From Treponema sp. (GTDB lineage Bacteria > Spirochaetota > Spirochaetia > Treponematales > Breznakiellaceae), in assembly GCA_031266695.1 (NCBI GenBank), contig JAISAK010000128.1, positions 1-5,443 on the forward strand: a stretch of 5,443 nucleotides of DNA, in the 5' to 3' direction. A model generated the notes under the pieces. The model had not been told where the DNA came from and did not search any database. It saw only the letters and a list, made by a program, of their open reading frames with translations. Position 1 is the first letter of the stretch. Every line of letters begins with the position of its first letter. The position numbers were made by a program, and so were the translations under genes. Positions 5,401-5,443 of the stretch are shown here, piece by piece.

Positions 5401-5443
5401 AAAAAAAGCGGAAAAAAATTATTTTCAAAAAAATTCTGGGGGG

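Overview
All five genes that I can support lie on the minus strand. Read in the direction of transcription (high to low coordinates) they are: a membrane sensor with an extracytoplasmic domain and a PAS domain (5227-3977), the peptidoglycan-active protein RlpA (3974-3102), a two-helix membrane protein resembling DUF3185 (3075-2815), a DMT/EamA-family transporter (2589-1549), and an SfsA protein fused to a DUF123-type GIY-YIG domain (1467-148). The coding DNA is moderately to strongly GC-rich. The two window ends are AT-richer, non-coding and full of inverted or direct repeats.

The window suggests a spirochaete, perhaps a host- or gut-associated Treponema. This is inference: the sensor's PAS end resembles Cache-PAS sensors I associate with treponemes, and the SfsA/GIY-YIG fusion and RlpA with an ordinary signal peptide are compatible. 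No rRNA, tRNA or phylogenetic marker is present to prove it.

The first three genes look like one operon. The sensor and rlpA are 2 bases apart, rlpA and the small membrane gene are 26 bases apart, and a promoter-like -10 box sits before the sensor. After the small membrane gene comes a structured stretch of about 185 bases ending in two tandem intrinsic terminators. The second terminator's T-tract stops only 27 bases before the transporter start. The 9-base segment that forms the 5' arm of the first terminator can instead pair perfectly with an upstream segment 116 bases away. This gives a terminator/anti-terminator choice like that of a riboswitch or attenuator, and I consider it the most interesting non-coding feature here. 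The transporter and SfsA fusion form a second, distal unit.

Functionally, the first unit joins signal sensing at the membrane with cell-wall remodelling (RlpA cleaves or binds denuded septal glycan in known family members). The second unit joins small-molecule transport with a nuclease-like protein of unclear role. The downstream edge (1-179) holds a 12-bp inverted repeat enclosing a GNRA-capped hairpin, and an imperfect direct repeat that supplies the last codons and stop of the SfsA fusion. The upstream edge (5228-5443) holds a hairpin-rich leader, a nested dyad upstream of the -10 box and a possible divergent promoter leading out of the window.
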